Shown here piece by piece: positions 1 to 8,480 of a stretch of 64,000 nt of DNA; positions within the stretch are counted from its first letter, which is position 1; each line of letters opens with the position of its first letter. The position numbers were made by a program, and so were the translations under genes. Source of the DNA: Verrucomicrobiota bacterium (GTDB taxonomy: Bacteria; Verrucomicrobiota; Verrucomicrobiia; Palsa-1439); assembly GCA_003152315.1 (NCBI GenBank), contig PLZV01000036.1, positions 26,416 through 90,415 on the forward strand, given 5' to 3'. The notes under the pieces were generated by a model. The model did no database searches. It saw nothing but the letters and a program-made list of their open reading frames with translations, and was not told the origin of the DNA.

Positions 1-1
1 A

Positions 2-886
2 GCGATGGTGTTGGGGGTCATTGGCGCGGGCAATTACGCCCAGGGCGTCCTATTACCGCAGTTCAAAGCGAGCGCGGATGTGACGTTGCGTACCGTGTGC
101 ACGGCGACCGGCGTGAAGGCCCAGAAGGCAAAGGAGAAATTCGGCTTTGAAACGTGCGTTACGGATTGGCGCGCGGTGATTGCCGATGCGGCGATCAATA
201 CGGTGCTCGTCGCCACGCGTCACGACTTGCACGCGCCGATAGTTTGCGAGGCGCTGCGCGCCGGCAAGGCGGTGTTTGTCGAGAAACCGCTGTGTCTGCG
301 TGGCGAGCAGTTGGATGAGATCGTGAAAGTGATGAATCAGACGGGCAACGCGCGCTTGCTGGTTGGCTTCAACCGCCGTTTTGCGCCGTTCGCTGCGGAA
401 GCGCGAAAACTGAGCGGCCCGCTGATGATGCGGTACCGCGTCAGTGTAACGCCGCTGCCGCGCGAGCATTGGATCAACAATCCGGACATCGGCGGCGGTC
501 GCATCCTTGGCGAAGTGTGCCACTTCGTGGATTTTCTGCAATTCGCGGCCCGTTCGCGGCCGGCGTCCGTCTTCGCCCAGGGTTTTGGCGCCGACAACGT
601 GCAGGTGTCACTGCGGTTCGCGGACGGGTCGGTTGGCGCGGTGGATTATTTCTCCGTGGCCGATGCGGGGTTGGAGAAGGAACACTTCGAGGCGTTCGGC
701 GGCGGACGGCATTTGGTGGTGACTGATTTTCGTGACAAAGGGCAGGCTGCGGAGGTCCGCGAGTTCATTGCCGCAGTCAAAACAGGCAGCCCGATGCCGA
801 TGGGACTCGAAGAGATTGTCAACAGCACGCGGGCGACTTTGGCCGTTCTTCGCTCGATCCAGAGTGGGCAGGCGGTCGAGTTGTAA
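2..886 (+). CDS. Gfo/Idh/MocA-family sugar oxidoreductase, 5' truncated by the window edge
   Basis: The reading frame is open from the first bases, so the true start may lie outside; the ATG at 5 is directly at the Rossmann fold. Visible are the NAD(P)-binding GVIGAGNYAQG and the EKP motif of Gfo/Idh/MocA dehydrogenases about 93 residues in, followed by the C-terminal alpha/beta domain. The phrases GAGNYA and ATRHDLHAP resemble the C-terminal half of two-domain oxidoreductases (zinc alcohol-dehydrogenase-like plus Gfo/Idh/MocA) found in polysaccharide clusters, so I infer an alcohol-dehydrogenase-like half upstream. The substrate is probably a sugar intermediate but is not determined. It ends 6 bases before the next gene and heads a co-directional glycan gene run. 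Confidence 0.85.
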   Translation, partial: AMVLGVIGAGNYAQGVLLPQFKASADVTLRTVCTATGVKAQKAKEKFGFETCVTDWRAVIADAAINTVLVATRHDLHAPIVCEALRAGKAVFVEKPLCLRGEQLDEIVKVMNQTGNARLLVGFNRRFAPFAAEARKLSGPLMMRYRVSVTPLPREHWINNPDIGGGRILGEVCHFVDFLQFAARSRPASVFAQGFGADNVQVSLRFADGSVGAVDYFSVADAGLEKEHFEAFGGGRHLVVTDFRDKGQAAEVREFIAAVKTGSPMPMGLEEIVNSTRATLAVLRSIQSGQAVEL

Positions 887-892
887 CCGCCG

Positions 893-1912
893 ATGAACGC
901 GAACGAAGGCGAATCCCTGTCGCAAGTCTTTCAGAAGCTGCACAACTTCTGTTGGGCCCGTGAATGGCGCGGTTATGATCCCTATGACGGTTTGAATTCT
1001 CCGCTGGCGCGAGTTTTGCCCGGAAAACAGGCGCGACAGGCGTGGACACAGCTTCACAAGCGCAGTCCGATCAATCTTCGCGCTTTGTGCGGTATCAAGC
1101 CCCAACTCAACTCGATGGCGGTGGCTTTATTCGCCATGGGTAGCGCGGACGAGCGGCTTCTCGATGTGCTCGATTCATTGCGCACTCCGGAAGGCGGTTG
1201 GGGATATCCGTTTGGCTGGCAATCACGCGCTTTCTACGCGCCGCCGAACACACCCAATCTCATCTGCACCACACTTGCGGTGAAAGCCTACCGGCGGCTT
1301 GGGCGGAAGTGTGACACCAGCTTCGTAGAGGGGCTGATAAGCGAGAGCGGCGGCGAAAGGTGGATTCGGTACATACCCCAATCGGAGACGCAGGTACACA
1401 ATATCAACCTGATGGGCGCGGCGCTCCTGGGGCGACGGGATTGCGTGGAATTCTCGGTGAAGCGACAGCAGCCGGATGGTTCTTGGTGGTACGGCGAGGC
1501 CGAGAACCAGCGTTGGATCGACAATTTTCACACCGGATACAATCTTGTTGCCCTTCGCGAGTACGAGCAAGCGACCCGCGACGCCAGCTTTGCGGATGCA
1601 GCCCAACGGGGATTCGCCTACTGGGAAAGGGTATTCTGGCTGGCGGACGGGTCACCGCGCTACTATCACAACCGGACGTATCCCCTCGATATTCACTGCT
1701 GCGCGCAGGGCATTTTGACCTACCTGGCGTTTGGCGATGTGGCAAAGGCCGACGGGGTGGCACGCTGGGCGCTGAAAAACATGTGGGATGAACGCGGCTT
1801 TTTCTGGTATCAACTCGGTCGGCTGGCCATCAACCGGATCCAGTACCTGCGCTGGTCGCAGTCGTGGATGTATTACGCATTGAGCGAATTGCTAAAAATA
1901 AGAAGCGAATGA
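893..1912 (+). CDS. alpha/alpha-toroid (prenyltransferase/squalene-cyclase-like fold) protein of a polysaccharide cluster
   Basis: A 339-residue soluble protein with no signal peptide. It has the GYDPYDGLNSP motif near residue 24 and repeated Gly/Trp-rich helix-pair segments such as TPEGGWGYPFGW and QPDGSWWYGEA, which resemble the QW-type repeats of squalene cyclase and prenyltransferase toroids. Relatives occur in exopolysaccharide clusters, often labelled prenyltransferase or, wrongly, delta-aminolevulinic acid dehydratase. Its biochemical role is not known to me; no DxDD cyclase acid is evident, so terpene cyclisation is doubtful. Its stop overlaps the wecB start (ATGA), implying translational coupling and a shared glycan role. 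Confidence 0.7.
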   Translation: MNANEGESLSQVFQKLHNFCWAREWRGYDPYDGLNSPLARVLPGKQARQAWTQLHKRSPINLRALCGIKPQLNSMAVALFAMGSADERLLDVLDSLRTPEGGWGYPFGWQSRAFYAPPNTPNLICTTLAVKAYRRLGRKCDTSFVEGLISESGGERWIRYIPQSETQVHNINLMGAALLGRRDCVEFSVKRQQPDGSWWYGEAENQRWIDNFHTGYNLVALREYEQATRDASFADAAQRGFAYWERVFWLADGSPRYYHNRTYPLDIHCCAQGILTYLAFGDVAKADGVARWALKNMWDERGFFWYQLGRLAINRIQYLRWSQSWMYYALSELLKIRSE

Positions 1913-3015
1913 AGCTGAAAATTGTTAACGTCGTCGGGGCTCGCCCGAACTTTATGAAGATGGCCCCGCTGATGATGGAATATCAGCGACACCCGGACAA
2001 GTTTGAACCCAAACTTGTGCACACCGGCCAACACTACGACGACAACATGTCGACCCTGTTCTTCGAGCAACTACATCTGCCGAAACCTGACGTCTACTTG
2101 GGGATCGGTTCCGGCTCGCACAGCGAACAGACGGCCAAGGTAATGGTGGAAATGGAGAAGTTGCTGTCTGCCGAACCTCCCGATCTGGTTGTCGTAGTTG
2201 GTGACGTCAACTCGACCATGGCGGCGACGATCGTGGCGGCCAAGCTCTGTATCCCAGTGGCGCATGTCGAGGCCGGCCTGCGAAGCTTTGATCGGGCGAT
2301 GCCTGAGGAAATCAACCGGCTGGTGACGGACGCCTTGAGCGATTACTGCTTCATCACGAGCCAGGATGCGGACGTAAACCTTCGTCGCGAAGGCGTCGCG
2401 CCAGAGAAGATATTTTTTGTTGGTAACGTGATGATTGACACACTGTTACAACTCAAGGACGTGAGTCTCAAATCCGATGTTTCCAAGCGACTTGGCTTGG
2501 GTGGCTCATACGGGTTCGTTACGCTCCATCGTCCCAGCAACGTGGATGACAAACAGGTGTTCGCGGAAATCCTTGCGGCCCTGGACACCATTCAGAAGGA
2601 TTTGATGCTGGTGTTTCCCGTTCACCCACGCACGGTCAATCGGCTGAAGCAGTTTGGATTCTGGGACGGACTCCGTGGTTGGAAAAACCTGAAGTTGACC
2701 GATCCTCTCGGATATCTGGATTCACTGTGTCTGATGGCCAATGCGAAGTTGGTTCTGACCGATTCGGGCGGCGTGCAGGAGGAAACCACGGTTCTAGGAG
2801 TGCCCTGCCTGACGATTCGAAATAACACCGAGCGGCCGGTCACGATTACGGAGGGCACGAACACGCTTGTCGGAACCAGCCAATCCAAAATAGTCGGCGA
2901 AGCCAGGAAAATACTGGCGGGCAATGGCAAGCGGGGACGTGCCCCGAAGTTCTGGGATGGCAAGGCTGCGGGGCGGATTGTCGAATGCCTGCTCAAGCAC
3001 CCACCAAAGCGATGA
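1909..3015 (+). CDS. wecB: UDP-N-acetylglucosamine 2-epimerase (non-hydrolysing)
   Basis: This enzyme interconverts UDP-GlcNAc and UDP-ManNAc in the cytoplasm, supplying ManNAc for surface glycans. The 368-residue length fits the family. Motifs seen: GARPNFMKMAPL at the N terminus, GDVNSTMA, HVEAGLRSFDRAMPEEINR, HPRT, and DSGGVQEE near the C terminus, which contacts UDP. An in-frame ATG exists 45 bases upstream, but the ATG at 1909 overlaps the preceding stop as ATGA and places the Rossmann strand at the terminus, so it is preferred. The stop overlaps the next gene in the same way. The neighbour WecG/TagA commonly uses UDP-ManNAc-type donors. Confidence 0.95.
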   Translation: MKLKIVNVVGARPNFMKMAPLMMEYQRHPDKFEPKLVHTGQHYDDNMSTLFFEQLHLPKPDVYLGIGSGSHSEQTAKVMVEMEKLLSAEPPDLVVVVGDVNSTMAATIVAAKLCIPVAHVEAGLRSFDRAMPEEINRLVTDALSDYCFITSQDADVNLRREGVAPEKIFFVGNVMIDTLLQLKDVSLKSDVSKRLGLGGSYGFVTLHRPSNVDDKQVFAEILAALDTIQKDLMLVFPVHPRTVNRLKQFGFWDGLRGWKNLKLTDPLGYLDSLCLMANAKLVLTDSGGVQEETTVLGVPCLTIRNNTERPVTITEGTNTLVGTSQSKIVGEARKILAGNGKRGRAPKFWDGKAAGRIVECLLKHPPKR

Positions 3016-3770
3016 ACCCGCCGACCGACAAGAAGGCGATTCTGTTTGGCGTGCCTATCGACAACCTAACATTGGAGGAAACGGTTGGCCGGGTAGAAAC
3101 GATGATTCGAGAGGGCGGGACTCATCAGCATGTGGTTGTCAATGTGGACAAAATTGTAAAACTCCAGCGAGATCCCGAATTGCGCAATGCGGTTTTGAGT
3201 TGTGATTTGATCAACGCCGATGGCCAGCCGATAGTTTGGGCGTCTAGATTGCTGCAACACCCTCTTAAAGAAAGAGTTACTGGTGTAGATTTGTTCGATA
3301 GTCTAGTAGCCCGGTGCGCGGAAAAGGGGTATCATCCCTATTTGCTTGGGGCGCGCCAGGAAATAGTGGAAAGGGTGGTTGAGGTGCTGAGGCAGCGCCA
3401 TCCCACGTTGAAGATTGCCGGGTATCGAAACGGGTATTGGCAACCGGCCGAAGAAGCTGAAGTGGTGCAAGGGATCAAGCGAACGCAGCCACAAATGTTG
3501 TTTGTCGCGATGGGTTCTCCGAAGAAAGAGATTTTTTTGAACAAGTGGAAGGCTGAGTTGCAGACGCCCTTTGTCATGGGCGTGGGCGGGACCTTTGATG
3601 TCGTCGCCGGATTGGTAAAACGCGCGCCGCGATGGATGCAAAAATGCGGACTTGAATGGCTTTTTCGACTCATCCAAGAGCCGCGAAGAATGTGGCGACG
3701 CTACCTGGTCGAGGATATGGCCTTTTTTGGCCTGGTATTACGGGAATGGCGGGCGCAGCGGCGATCATAA
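3012..3770 (+). CDS. WecG/TagA/CpsF-family glycosyltransferase
   Basis: A 252-residue GT26-type enzyme that adds N-acetylmannosamine or a derived sugar to a lipid-linked acceptor at the cytoplasmic membrane face. Family signatures are DLINADGQPIVWASR, ERVTGVDLF, MGSPKKEIF and GVGGTFDVVAG, followed by the basic amphipathic C terminus (RAPRWMQKCGLEWLFRL) that docks to the membrane. The start at 3012 overlaps the wecB stop (ATGA); an earlier in-frame ATG at 2985 would extend into wecB. It forms an obvious pair with the UDP-GlcNAc epimerase. Donor specificity cannot be read from the sequence. Confidence 0.92.
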   Translation: MNPPTDKKAILFGVPIDNLTLEETVGRVETMIREGGTHQHVVVNVDKIVKLQRDPELRNAVLSCDLINADGQPIVWASRLLQHPLKERVTGVDLFDSLVARCAEKGYHPYLLGARQEIVERVVEVLRQRHPTLKIAGYRNGYWQPAEEAEVVQGIKRTQPQMLFVAMGSPKKEIFLNKWKAELQTPFVMGVGGTFDVVAGLVKRAPRWMQKCGLEWLFRLIQEPRRMWRRYLVEDMAFFGLVLREWRAQRRS

Positions 3771-3844
3771 TGATTGCCTGGTGTTTCCCGCTTGCCTTTT
3801 GGCTTCGTTTCACAAGAATAGCGCGACTAGTTTGACGGAGGATC

Positions 3845-4558
3845 ATGGCACAAGACGTCCATAACGATTTACGCATCACCGACCAGTTCGACCTTGAGGT
3901 CTTTTGGGCGGATCATGGAAAACAGATCACCATCGCCGCAGTGGTGGTCATTGCCATCGTCGGGTTCCTGCTCTACAGGCAATATCAATCAAGTACGCAG
4001 GCGGAACAGGCTGCATCCATGTTGGCGAATGCCACGGATGCGCCATCCTTGGAGCAGGTCATCCGGGATTACCCGAAATCCTCGACGGCTGCGGAGGCGA
4101 TGTCGCGACTTGCGGACCTGTACTATCGTGCTGGCAAATACCCCGAAGCTGCAAGTACTTACGAAAGAATTACAAGAGAATTCCCCACACATCTGCTGGC
4201 AGAGTCTGCCAAACTTGGTCTAGCGACTGTTCTGGAAAGCCAAGGGAATACGGACGGCGCCAAAGCACAGTATTTGCAGATAATCAATTCTGGCCCAAAT
4301 AATTACGTCGTCAATGCCGCAAAGATTGGATTGGCTCGGTGCTTGGAGGTTGGCGGCCAAAAAAAGGAAGCGCGCCAGTTGTATGAGGAAGTACTCGCAT
4401 TGGGTCAAAACTCCCCGTGGTTTACGCAGGCATATTTGCAGTGGGTTGTACTAAGCCGCGATATGCCGCCCGAAAAGCCGAGCGAGTCCCCGGTGCAACC
4501 TGCCACGCCACCCACCAAAAATGGCCTGCAATTGCCATCGCTGACGACGGTGCCTTAG
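3845..4558 (+). CDS. membrane-anchored TPR protein (YfgM/TPR_21-like)
   Basis: A 237-residue protein with a short cytoplasmic N terminus, one membrane helix at about residues 28-44 (ITIAAVVVIAIVGFLLY) and an extracytoplasmic stretch of tetratricopeptide-like helices (YYRAGKYPEAASTYERI and similar). This N-in anchored TPR layout is that of YfgM-like proteins, which associate with the Sec translocon or periplasmic chaperones. The tail is Pro-rich. A good ribosome site, GGAGG, precedes the ATG. A 74-base gap separates it from the glycan genes, so it may be transcribed with them; no terminator was found between. Confidence 0.8.
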   Translation: MAQDVHNDLRITDQFDLEVFWADHGKQITIAAVVVIAIVGFLLYRQYQSSTQAEQAASMLANATDAPSLEQVIRDYPKSSTAAEAMSRLADLYYRAGKYPEAASTYERITREFPTHLLAESAKLGLATVLESQGNTDGAKAQYLQIINSGPNNYVVNAAKIGLARCLEVGGQKKEARQLYEEVLALGQNSPWFTQAYLQWVVLSRDMPPEKPSESPVQPATPPTKNGLQLPSLTTVP

Positions 4559-4586
4559 GAGGCTGGTTCAGAGATAATTTCAAGTC

Positions 4587-4614
4587 TTGACACGCGGTAG
4601 GCCATTCCTATATT
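4587..4614 (+). promoter_or_regulatory. sigma70-type promoter for the secreted-protein gene
   Basis: TTGACA at 4587-4592 and TATATT at 4609-4614 with a 16-base spacer. The start of transcription is predicted near 4620, giving a leader of about 140 bases before the ATG at 4761. Confidence 0.75.
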
Positions 4615-4620
4615 CAGTTT

Positions 4621-4636
4621 CCATTCACGGGAATGG
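4621..4636 (+). other. hairpin at the predicted 5' end of the transcript
   Basis: CCATTC (4621-4626), loop ACGG, GAATGG (4631-4636): a perfect 6-bp stem exactly at the predicted transcription start. Hairpins at the extreme 5' end are known to stabilise some mRNAs such as ompA; that role here is inference. Confidence 0.45.
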
Positions 4637-4760
4637 CAGGCGGACTGGCTAAGACACTACGATTTGAAATTGGCACGCTGCGACGGGGCAGGCTTTGTCA
4701 GGAAACCGAAATCAATCAGAACCGCAGGCTAAATGATCAATTAAGAAGGAGGAGCAAGTC

Positions 4761-5747
4761 ATGAAGGTGAACTCGCACAGGACTATGGGGAAAATCGGGA
4801 TGGCGCTTTTGCTTTTGGGGATTTCTACGATCGGCGTCTACCGGACACAGGCCGCGCCGGCACCGGACAACCACTCGGTACTCATTCTTGACAGTACAGT
4901 CACCGGTGGCTCCAACAGTTTGGAAGCAGACAGCGCCGTCAGTAATGGCTTCACTGTCGTGGTCGTGACCAATGACGAGTGGCTGGCTATGAGCACCAGT
5001 GATTTTGCCAGCTTTCAGGCGATTATTCTTGGTGACCCGACCTGCGGCGTCCTCAGCGACATCGATGCGGCCACATCCAACCGAACGACTTGGGCTCCCG
5101 CTATCAAGGGGAATGTCGTCATCATCGGTACGGATCCAGTATTTCACGATCCCTCCCATCCGGGGGCCGGTGTACTGATTAACGATGGCATTAAGTTCGT
5201 CACATCACAAAAGGGGAAGACCGGCGCGTACCTCGACCTGAGTTGCTATTATGACAGTGATCCGGTTACCGATACGGTTCAGGTTCTCGACCAGTTCGGT
5301 TCGTTTTCCGTGACCGGGGTTCCCTGCGTGAGCGCCGTGGCAATCGTGGCGTCGCACCCGGCAATTGCTTCGTTGACCGCTGCTGATCTTTCGGGGTGGG
5401 AATGTTCGGTGCACGAAACATTCATAACATTCCCCCCCGGCTTCATCGCTTTGGCGATCGCTGTGGATACCCACTCGCCTTACATTATTGCCAAGGGCAA
5501 GGGTCTCGTCTCGGGCGGCAGTGGATGCTTGGATTCGGGAATCGCTGGTCTTGGATTGTCTCGCTCATACCAGATTGCACTGCAGCGGGAAGCCACTATT
5601 ATTAACCGCGCGGTGGCACGTCGGGATTTCAACGGCGCACGCGCCAATTGCGCGGTTTTAGGTAGACGGATCGCGGCTCTCGTGCGCATGGGCTTGATTG
5701 ATCCGACGACGGCCGATGCAATCGCGTCGTGCTGCAGCAGTCTTTAG
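4761..5747 (+). CDS. secreted protein of unknown function with a conserved surface-protein domain
   Basis: A 328-residue protein with a signal peptide (basic start, hydrophobic GMALLLLGISTIGV, cleavage likely after TQA or QAA). The mature part opens with VLILDSTVTGG and contains IILGDPTCG and VVIIGTDPVFHDP. I recognise this wording from repeats in large secreted proteins of diverse bacteria, but I know no function. It has an alternating alpha/beta pattern, and several Cys residues (CCSSL at the end) suggest disulphides. The start is set by a strong AGGAGG-like site (AAGAAGGAGGAGC). It has its own strong promoter and is followed by the porin gene with another, so both are probably abundant envelope products. 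Confidence 0.65.
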   Translation: MKVNSHRTMGKIGMALLLLGISTIGVYRTQAAPAPDNHSVLILDSTVTGGSNSLEADSAVSNGFTVVVVTNDEWLAMSTSDFASFQAIILGDPTCGVLSDIDAATSNRTTWAPAIKGNVVIIGTDPVFHDPSHPGAGVLINDGIKFVTSQKGKTGAYLDLSCYYDSDPVTDTVQVLDQFGSFSVTGVPCVSAVAIVASHPAIASLTAADLSGWECSVHETFITFPPGFIALAIAVDTHSPYIIAKGKGLVSGGSGCLDSGIAGLGLSRSYQIALQREATIINRAVARRDFNGARANCAVLGRRIAALVRMGLIDPTTADAIASCCSSL

Positions 5748-5773
5748 GCTGAAATTGGGCCGAGTTTTGGGAC

Positions 5774-5801
5774 TTGACACATTTTGGGTCGAGCCTATAC
5801 T
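5774..5801 (+). promoter_or_regulatory. sigma70-type promoter for the porin gene
   Basis: TTGACA at 5774-5779 and TATACT at 5796-5801 with a 16-base spacer. It lies 27 bases after the previous stop and gives a leader of about 165 bases before the GTG at 5973. Confidence 0.75.
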
Positions 5802-5837
5802 CGGCGCGTAAGTGGAGGATGGGGGATAAGTTAAGGT

Positions 5838-5892
5838 CTGCTTCAGGATGGCTTTTGCATCGTAGTGATGGAAAGGCTTGTCATCGAAGCAG
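5838..5892 (+). promoter_or_regulatory. structured 5' leader element (three-way junction) of the porin mRNA
   Basis: An outer stem CTGCTTC (5838-5844) with GAAGCAG (5886-5892) encloses two hairpins, GATG/CATC at 5847-5861 and GATG/CATC at 5867-5885. The arms are exact and neatly nested. It matches no riboswitch class I recognise. Its position in the leader suggests post-transcriptional control, but that is inference. Confidence 0.45.
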
Positions 5893-5972
5893 AAGTGGCC
5901 TCCAGAAACTGAAAAATAGAAGGCTTGTGCTTTGCGCACAGCGAACGTAAACAAAACGAAGGAGGACACAGA

Positions 5973-7322
5973 GTGAAGAAACTATGGCTAGTAGTCGCGC
6001 TGGTTGCCCTGGGGGGATTGACCAGCAAGACATTCGCCGATGTCCAGAATATCCGCCTGAGCGGTGATATCCGCATCCGCGGGTATTTCATTGATAGCGC
6101 AGGTAATGATGGCACAGGCGCTCAGGCCAGCGGGAATGCCTCATTCATCTCACAACGAACACGGGTTTCGGTCGAAGCTGACCTTGAAGACCACGTACTG
6201 GTGGTTGTGACCCTCCGTGCCGAGAGCCTCTGGGGCTCCGACAACGAGTCGGTGCACAATGCCTCCGGCGCTGGCAATGCCGGCTTCAACGGGAATATCA
6301 ACCGTGGCTGGGATGTCGGTGTGAACGAGGCGTATGTTCAGTTCAACGAACTGTTCTACACTCCGGCGACGCTGAAACTTGGTCGCCAGTACCTCCAATA
6401 CGGTCGCGGGCTGATCATCAGCAGCGTCGAACAAGAGTACAACTATGACGCCGCTCGGCTGGTGCTCGATTACTACCCGCTGACGATTGACCTCGTCGGT
6501 GCGGAGTTGGTGAACAATCAGGGCTTCAGCCCGACGCCAACACACGCAGGTGCCTCTGACCTATTGTTCGTGAATGCCCGCTATGAACTGAGCGACTCGG
6601 CCCTCAAGGACGTCGAGGCGTATTTCGGCTGGGTTTCCCAGGGCTCCAGTGGCCCGGTCACCTCGAGCCGCGTTCCGCCGACGAGCAACTCCGCCTCGCC
6701 ACTCATCCTCGGCGTGCGCGCCGACATCAACCCGCTGGACGCTCTCCAGCTTTGGGTTGAGGGCGCCTACGAATTCGGCGCGGACGGTACCACGCCGGCC
6801 GATCACAGCCTCAGTGCGCTCCTCTTCAACCTGGGTGGTAAATACACCTTGAAGAATGTGCAGTGGGTGCCAGTGTTGAACGGAAACTACATTTTTGCCT
6901 CGGGTGGTGGCAAAGGGAATGTGGATGGTTCGTTCGTTCCCTGGTTCGACTATGCGGATGGGTACAATGGTTATCTGTTTGCCCCCGCGCTCACGGACAT
7001 CCACATCTTCAACTTGGGCGCGTCGGTGAAGCCCTACGAGAACACCACGCTCGCGTTGCAGGTTTACTACTACCTGAAAGCGGATAAGGACGGCGTAGCC
7101 GGAAGCAACCCGAATGTTGATTTCGGCGGGATGTCCGTTGCCCCGACAGCCGCCAGCCAGGACATCGGCTGGGAAATTGACGGGATCCTTGGCTACGACT
7201 ATAGCAAGGACGTCCGGGCGCAACTCGTTTACGGTGCATTTGTGCCAGAAGGTGCCTATCGGCATGCCGGCACCAGCGCTGTGGCCGAGGAAGTTCGCGC
7301 GGAAGTCAACGTCAAGTTCTAA
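5973..7322 (+). CDS. outer-membrane porin, alginate-export/beta-barrel type
   Basis: A 449-residue protein beginning at GTG, 6 bases after GGAGG; in-frame ATGs further up have no ribosome site. The signal peptide is about 22 residues, ending TFA. The mature chain has alternating hydrophobic/aromatic beta-strand periodicity throughout (IRLSGDIRIRGYF, TLKLGRQYLQYGRGL, TLALQVYYYL) and ends in Phe (EVNVKF), the usual outer-membrane barrel assembly signal. The GRQ..YG.G segment is seen in alginate-export-type and related porins. The substrate is unknown. It is monocistronic, with its own promoter, structured leader and strong terminator. Confidence 0.82.
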   Translation: MKKLWLVVALVALGGLTSKTFADVQNIRLSGDIRIRGYFIDSAGNDGTGAQASGNASFISQRTRVSVEADLEDHVLVVVTLRAESLWGSDNESVHNASGAGNAGFNGNINRGWDVGVNEAYVQFNELFYTPATLKLGRQYLQYGRGLIISSVEQEYNYDAARLVLDYYPLTIDLVGAELVNNQGFSPTPTHAGASDLLFVNARYELSDSALKDVEAYFGWVSQGSSGPVTSSRVPPTSNSASPLILGVRADINPLDALQLWVEGAYEFGADGTTPADHSLSALLFNLGGKYTLKNVQWVPVLNGNYIFASGGGKGNVDGSFVPWFDYADGYNGYLFAPALTDIHIFNLGASVKPYENTTLALQVYYYLKADKDGVAGSNPNVDFGGMSVAPTAASQDIGWEIDGILGYDYSKDVRAQLVYGAFVPEGAYRHAGTSAVAEEVRAEVNVKF

Positions 7323-7345
7323 CCGCACGCGGTTAAACTCTAACC

Positions 7346-7382
7346 GAAGACCCCCCGATTCGTCGGGGGGTCTTCTTTTTTC
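7346..7382 (+). terminator. rho-independent terminator after the porin gene
   Basis: A perfect 13-bp stem GAAGACCCCCCGA / TCGGGGGGTCTTC with a TTCG loop, followed by a T-rich run. It lies 23 bases after the porin stop. Confidence 0.95.
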
Positions 7383-7411
7383 TCTGTGCCTGGGCCGTGG
7401 TGTATGATTTG

Positions 7412-7960
7412 ATGCGCCGCATGGCGAAGCCGGCAGTATCGGAGGAGAGGTTTGATGTGGTCGATGAGGCGGATCGCGTGATCGGCTCGGCCCCGCGTTC
7501 CGAGGTGCATCGGCGCAAGCTGCGGCATCGAGCCGTCCACGTTCTGCTCTTCAACACGCGGGCCGAGCTCTTTGTGCAGAAGCGCTCCTCCGCCAAGGAC
7601 ATCTTTCCAAGCCTCTATGATTCCAGCGCCTCGGGCCACCTGAATAGCGGGGAAGACTATGACATCTGTGCCCGGCGTGAGACGCAAGAGGAGCTCGGGC
7701 TGGTGGTGCCCGTTGGGCAGCTCTCCCGTCACTTCAAGGTCGAAGCCTGCGAGCAAACGGGCTGGGAGTTCGTGTGGGTGTACAGCGCGGCCACCGACGA
7801 ACACCCCCGGATCAATCTGGCGGAACTCGAATCCGGCGAGTTCTGGACGCCGGAATATACGCGCTCGCTGCTGCTGGCAAATCCGGAGCAGTTTGCGCAC
7901 GGTTTTGTGCGGGTCTTCAACGAGTTCGATCATCGCGGTCTCTTTCCCCAAAAGCCCTAG
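7412..7960 (+). CDS. Nudix hydrolase (YfcD-like)
   Basis: A cytoplasmic hydrolase of nucleoside-diphosphate-linked or isoprenoid-diphosphate-like substrates. The Nudix box is canonical, GX5EX7REX2EELG (GHLNSGE ... RETQEELGL). The opening FDVVDEADRVIG and LRHRAVHVL resemble E. coli YfcD and the isopentenyl-diphosphate isomerase branch of the superfamily. Candidate starts are GTG 7397, ATG 7412 and ATG 7421; none has a clear ribosome site, so the start is uncertain. It sits just after the porin terminator and seems a separate transcription unit. The substrate cannot be predicted. Confidence 0.88.
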   Translation: MRRMAKPAVSEERFDVVDEADRVIGSAPRSEVHRRKLRHRAVHVLLFNTRAELFVQKRSSAKDIFPSLYDSSASGHLNSGEDYDICARRETQEELGLVVPVGQLSRHFKVEACEQTGWEFVWVYSAATDEHPRINLAELESGEFWTPEYTRSLLLANPEQFAHGFVRVFNEFDHRGLFPQKP

Positions 7961-8058
7961 CCGAGCCGAAACCGTTGCAAAGGGCGGCGGTTTTTCGTAT
8001 ACAGGTGCGACACGGTACGGGTTGGCGCAGCCGGTTTCGACAATCACAAAGGAGATTT

Positions 8059-8364
8059 ATGCCGACGGTTGAGTTTTTGAATGCTGGCAAGAAGGTGGAT
8101 TGCGGACAGTATGCAAACCTCCGCAAGGCGGCGCTGCTTCATGATGTTCCCGTTTACAAGGGAATTGATGGAAAACTCAACTGCCAGGGCAACGGCCTGT
8201 GTGGCACGTGCGTGATGGAGATCGTGGAAGGCGCCGAAAATCTCTCGCCCATGACGCGTCGTGAAAAACTTCGGCTGAAGGGCCAGCCGGCGAATCGTCG
8301 CCTGAGTTGCCAGTGTCAGGTCATGGGCGACATCATCTGCATTACCTCGCCCGCTTTGGATTGA
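8059..8364 (+). CDS. [2Fe-2S] ferredoxin
   Basis: A 101-residue plant/adrenodoxin-type ferredoxin that carries one electron in the cytoplasm. Cluster ligands are visible as CQGNGLCGTC (Cx5Cx2C) and a later Cys in RRLSCQC. The ATG at 8059 has AGGAG 5 bases upstream, which overrides longer in-frame starts. The redox partner is not evident from neighbours. Confidence 0.9.
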   Translation: MPTVEFLNAGKKVDCGQYANLRKAALLHDVPVYKGIDGKLNCQGNGLCGTCVMEIVEGAENLSPMTRREKLRLKGQPANRRLSCQCQVMGDIICITSPALD

Positions 8365-8480
8365 CCGCGCGAACATGGCTTGCCTCCCACGCGCTCCCCA
8401 CGGTACAATTGCCACTCTATCAGATCGCGGCAGCGGTCTGGGAGCAAGTCAGCAACGGGAATCGTTTTAAAGGGCGAGCT

